DNA from: Johnsonella ignava ATCC 51276
GTDB taxonomy: Bacteria > Bacillota > Clostridia > Lachnospirales > Lachnospiraceae
Reading direction: 5' to 3'
Length of the DNA stretch: 7,266 nucleotides
Assembly: GCF_000235445.1 (NCBI RefSeq)
Contig: NZ_JH378842.1
Coordinates: 1-7,266, forward strand
A program made the position numbers and the translations under genes. Shown in pieces: positions 5,688-7,266 of the stretch; position 1 is the first letter of the stretch; each line of letters starts with the position of its first letter. The notes under the pieces were generated by a model. It had not been told where the DNA came from and searched no databases. It was given only the letters and a program-made list of their open reading frames with translations.

Positions 5688-5724
5688 GAAAGGCTAAGTA
5701 CCTTTCTTTGATACTTAACCTTTC
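5688..5724 (-). terminator. Intrinsic terminator after the sigma-like gene
   Basis: Bases 5688-5700 pair with 5712-5724 around an 11-base loop. The single mismatch in DNA (C5694/A5718) becomes a G-U wobble in minus-strand RNA, which supports a minus-strand RNA role. TTTATTTGG follows (counting from 5687 downward), a moderate U-tract. It starts eight bases after the sigma-like stop codon, so that gene is probably transcribed mostly alone. DUF3847 would then need its own promoter or readthrough; I could not identify a clear promoter in the short gap. Confidence 0.7.
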
Positions 5725-5732
5725 CCATCTCT

Positions 5733-6149
5733 TTAGAATTTATCTTCTAAAAGTTTTCTTAGTTTTTCTAAAATCTTATCCCTCCTTTTCCCAATTGCTT
5801 GATAGCTTACTTTTTCTTTTTTGCCAATCGACCTTAAACTTTCTTCTTTGTAGAAGATGGCTTCTATCAGCTCTCTTTCTTTTTTTGTGAGTATAGCTAA
5901 TGCCTTGTTTAATTCTTCAATCTGCATTTTGACTTCTACAATTTTTTCTAAGTCTACTCTTTCATCTATGATGTTATCTACAAAGTGTCCGTCATAATCC
6001 ATTGCTGAAAATGGAATCACGTCATACTTCCAATCTTTTCTCTGAAGATATTTTTCATGCTCGGTTATCTTCCAATAGGCTTTATAGACTTCTTCACTGA
6101 CCTTAACCTCTTTTCCTTTGACATAAAGGAAATATTCTTTCTTATCCAT
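5733..6149 (-). CDS. Sigma-70 region 4 domain protein of an integrative/mobilizable element
   Basis: A 138-residue protein of the short sigma-like type common on Firmicutes conjugative and mobilizable elements. The N-terminus, YFLYVKGKEVKVSEEVYKAY (6-25), is a characteristic opening of these proteins. The C-terminal part (about 79-135) resembles sigma-70 region 4: LNKALAILTKKERELIEAIF, then SLRSIGKKEKVSYQAIGKRR as the helix-turn-helix that would contact a -35 element, then a basic amphipathic helix. There is no recognisable region 2, so it is more likely an activator or anti-termination-like regulator of element genes than a full sigma factor. GGGAGG lies eight bases before the ATG. It is flanked by terminators at 5688-5724 and 6195-6235, so it is probably its own transcription unit. 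Its targets are not known. Confidence 0.82.
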   Translation of the reverse strand: MDKKEYFLYVKGKEVKVSEEVYKAYWKITEHEKYLQRKDWKYDVIPFSAMDYDGHFVDNIIDERVDLEKIVEVKMQIEELNKALAILTKKERELIEAIFYKEESLRSIGKKEKVSYQAIGKRRDKILEKLRKLLEDKF

Positions 6150-6194
6150 TGTGTGTTCCTCCCTTTTTATTTTTCTGTTTTTGTTTTCTGAGAA

Positions 6195-6235
6195 TAAAAA
6201 AGGAGGACTTCTACACTTTGGCGTAAAAAGTCCTC
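6195..6235 (-). terminator. Strong intrinsic terminator at the end of the ECF transporter operon
   Basis: GAGGACTT (6203-6210) and AAGTCCTC (6228-6235) form a perfect 8-bp stem, with further possible pairing (TAC/GTA) inside the 17-base loop. On the minus strand CCTTTTTTATTC follows, a good U-tract. It closes the unit containing EcfT, the S component and the small peptide gene, and insulates it from the mobilization module. Sitting just upstream of the sigma-like gene, it could also act as an attenuator for that gene. Confidence 0.8.
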
Positions 6236-6267
6236 TCGGCTTAAAAACTAATGTTTTATTATTTTTT

Positions 6268-6375
6268 CTATTTAACTGTTTTTAATAACAAGATATTGCT
6301 ACATAAAAGTATTTCTAAATGTTGTAAAGGTGAAATAATTTGATTGATTGTAATATTGCATCTTATCATTTCCAT
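6268..6375 (-). CDS. Possible 35-residue peptide of unknown function
   Basis: A short frame begins at ATG 6375-6373 with GGAGGAGGG (6390-6382) six bases upstream, one of the best ribosome binding sites in the window, and ends at TAG 6268-6270. The peptide begins MEMIRCNITINQIISPLQHL and ends LLLKTVK. It has two cysteines, a hydrophobic C-terminal half (EILLCSNILLL) that might be membrane-associated, and almost no acidic residues there. It follows the S-component gene by 35 bases in the same direction and lies before the shared terminator, so it would be co-transcribed. I do not recognise it. It could be a small membrane peptide, a leader or signalling peptide, the remnant of a larger gene, or a chance frame. 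Confidence 0.45.
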   Translation of the reverse strand: MEMIRCNITINQIISPLQHLEILLCSNILLLKTVK

Positions 6376-6410
6376 TATTATCCCTCCTCCAATTTCATCT
6401 ATAAAAAATT

Positions 6411-6992
6411 CTAAATAATCCCTGCTTTTTCAAAATGCTTCTTCAATAATTTCTTGGAAATCACTGCTCCAATCAATCCGCAAATAGCTATTAAAATAAG
6501 CATCATTACTGTAGTCATAGGAGAAACAATTTTAGTTAATGTACCTAAATATTCGCTCCCAAACATTTTTTCATAAGATTTAAGTGTTTGATCTGCATAA
6601 AAAAGAAATGGTACATACATTCCACCAAAGCCGGCAAGAACACAAAATATCATATATCCAATTGTTAATCCTTTATAATTGCCAACCCCTTTTGTTCTTG
6701 CAATCAACATAGCTATAATCCCAGCAAATATGCAACTAATGATATATGGTGGATAAAAACCTATAATGCTTGTAAGTACACAAAATAATAAAATCATCCA
6801 TGGATTTTTTGTTTTTACCGGTACTAAGAAATAGGCAATTGCTCCAATAATTGACCATATCGGAACTACTAATAGCATTGTGTATGGCGATATGAACAGA
6901 AAAGATAACACTCTATATAAAACCTGTGAGCATAACACCATTAGTGCTGTAATAATTAAATCTTTAATTTGAAATTTCTTTTTTTCTTCCAT
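6411..6992 (-). CDS. MptD-family ECF transporter S component (substrate-binding membrane protein)
   Basis: A 193-residue integral membrane protein. Hydrophobic segments lie at about 10-34, 36-58, 63-80, 82-98, 107-132 and 157-180, giving about six membrane passes. The C-terminus SKKLLKKHFEKAGI is a hallmark of the MptD / Trep_Strep family of putative ECF S components, and GSEYLGTLTKIVSP (145-158) fits the loop before the last helix. S components bind a vitamin or other micronutrient and deliver it to the EcfT-ATPase module; the substrate of this family is not established. AAGGAG lies seven bases before the ATG. An EcfT-like gene ends 17 bases upstream in the same direction, so the two are co-transcribed. 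Any ATPase genes would lie to the right, outside the window. The full family length is present and nothing looks broken. Confidence 0.88.
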   Translation of the reverse strand: MEEKKKFQIKDLIITALMVLCSQVLYRVLSFLFISPYTMLLVVPIWSIIGAIAYFLVPVKTKNPWMILLFCVLTSIIGFYPPYIISCIFAGIIAMLIARTKGVGNYKGLTIGYMIFCVLAGFGGMYVPFLFYADQTLKSYEKMFGSEYLGTLTKIVSPMTTVMMLILIAICGLIGAVISKKLLKKHFEKAGII

Positions 6993-7009
6993 AATTATTC
7001 TCCTTGTTT

Positions 7010-7266
7010 TTAAATATTTTTTATTTTCATAATGATGATAGCTAGATAAAATACCATCATTATTACTAGCAATAACATATCAAGCATACGAAATTTGACT
7101 TCTGTATAACTAGTTTTTTTACACGAAACTCCAAGTCCTCGTGTCTCAACAGATGCCGACAACTCAGTTGCAGTACATAACATTCGCATTAACATAGGAA
7201 TCAACATCATTTCATAAACTTTAAAAGGATGTTTTAAAAATCCAAGGAAAGAAATATCAATCCCTC
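7010..7266 (-). CDS. EcfT/CbiQ-like ECF transporter transmembrane (T) component, C-terminal part
   Basis: The frame is open from the right window edge to its stop at 7010-7012, so the gene is partial and its N-terminus is outside. The visible 84 or so residues begin GIDISFLGFLKHPFKVYE and continue MMLIPMLMRML, then TELSASVETRGLG and KTSYTEVKFRMLD, followed by a hydrophobic segment (LLLVIMMVFYLAIIIM) and a short basic end. SAS.ETRG is the Ala-Arg-Gly-type coupling motif of EcfT/CbiQ proteins, which docks the ATPases in the cytoplasm. The ATG codons around 7205-7210 are internal, since homology continues upstream of them. The protein would link the S component encoded just downstream to ATP hydrolysis. 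Confidence 0.85.
   Translation of the reverse strand, partial: GIDISFLGFLKHPFKVYEMMLIPMLMRMLCTATELSASVETRGLGVSCKKTSYTEVKFRMLDMLLLVIMMVFYLAIIIMKIKNI

Noticed and set aside
1..7266. CRISPR array, tRNA or rRNA genes
   Set aside because: No regularly spaced repeats with unique spacers, no tRNA-like cloverleaf with conserved TTC arm, and no rRNA-like stretch were noticed.

Overview
The window looks like accessory DNA from a low-GC Gram-positive anaerobe (Clostridia or Tissierellia type; genus not resolvable). The reasons are A/T-rich codon use, strong GGAGG-type ribosome binding sites, and protein families typical of Firmicutes integrative or mobilizable elements. Family names rest on recognised motifs and remembered family patterns; no search was run.

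Layout. Positions 1 to about 990 (+ strand) are insertion-sequence debris: the 3' end of an IS3-family element with a frameshifted transposase, joined directly to the C-terminal half of an IS110-family transposase. Everything else that codes is on the minus strand. Positions 1236-2351 hold a stand-alone DUF1016/YhcG-type PDDEXK nuclease with its own likely promoter and terminator. Positions 2527-6149, read right to left, form a mobilization and replication module: a small sigma-70 region 4 protein, a DUF3847 coiled-coil protein, a probable oriT region, a MobA/MobL (MobQ-type) relaxase, and a phage-type replisome organizer. Positions 6268-7266 hold the end of a different transcription unit: the C-terminus of an EcfT-like transmembrane protein (cut by the window edge), an MptD-family ECF S component, a possible 35-residue peptide gene, and a strong terminator.

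How the parts relate. The sigma-like protein probably controls the element. DUF3847 and the relaxase probably assemble on the oriT hairpins to start strand transfer. The replisome organizer would prime replication of the element. The ECF genes (micronutrient uptake) and the nuclease (possibly defence) look like cargo or flanking genes.

The most notable observation is that both the relaxase and the replisome organizer are stopped by an in-frame nonsense codon. After each stop the same frame stays open and keeps protein-like sequence (82 codons after the relaxase stop, 51 after the organizer stop). With the broken IS elements, this suggests an element in early decay, although the N-terminal relaxase domain is complete. 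Other points worth a second look are two mutually exclusive hairpins between the DUF3847 gene and oriT, and the small peptide gene behind an excellent ribosome binding site. I see no clear evidence of a wholly new system.
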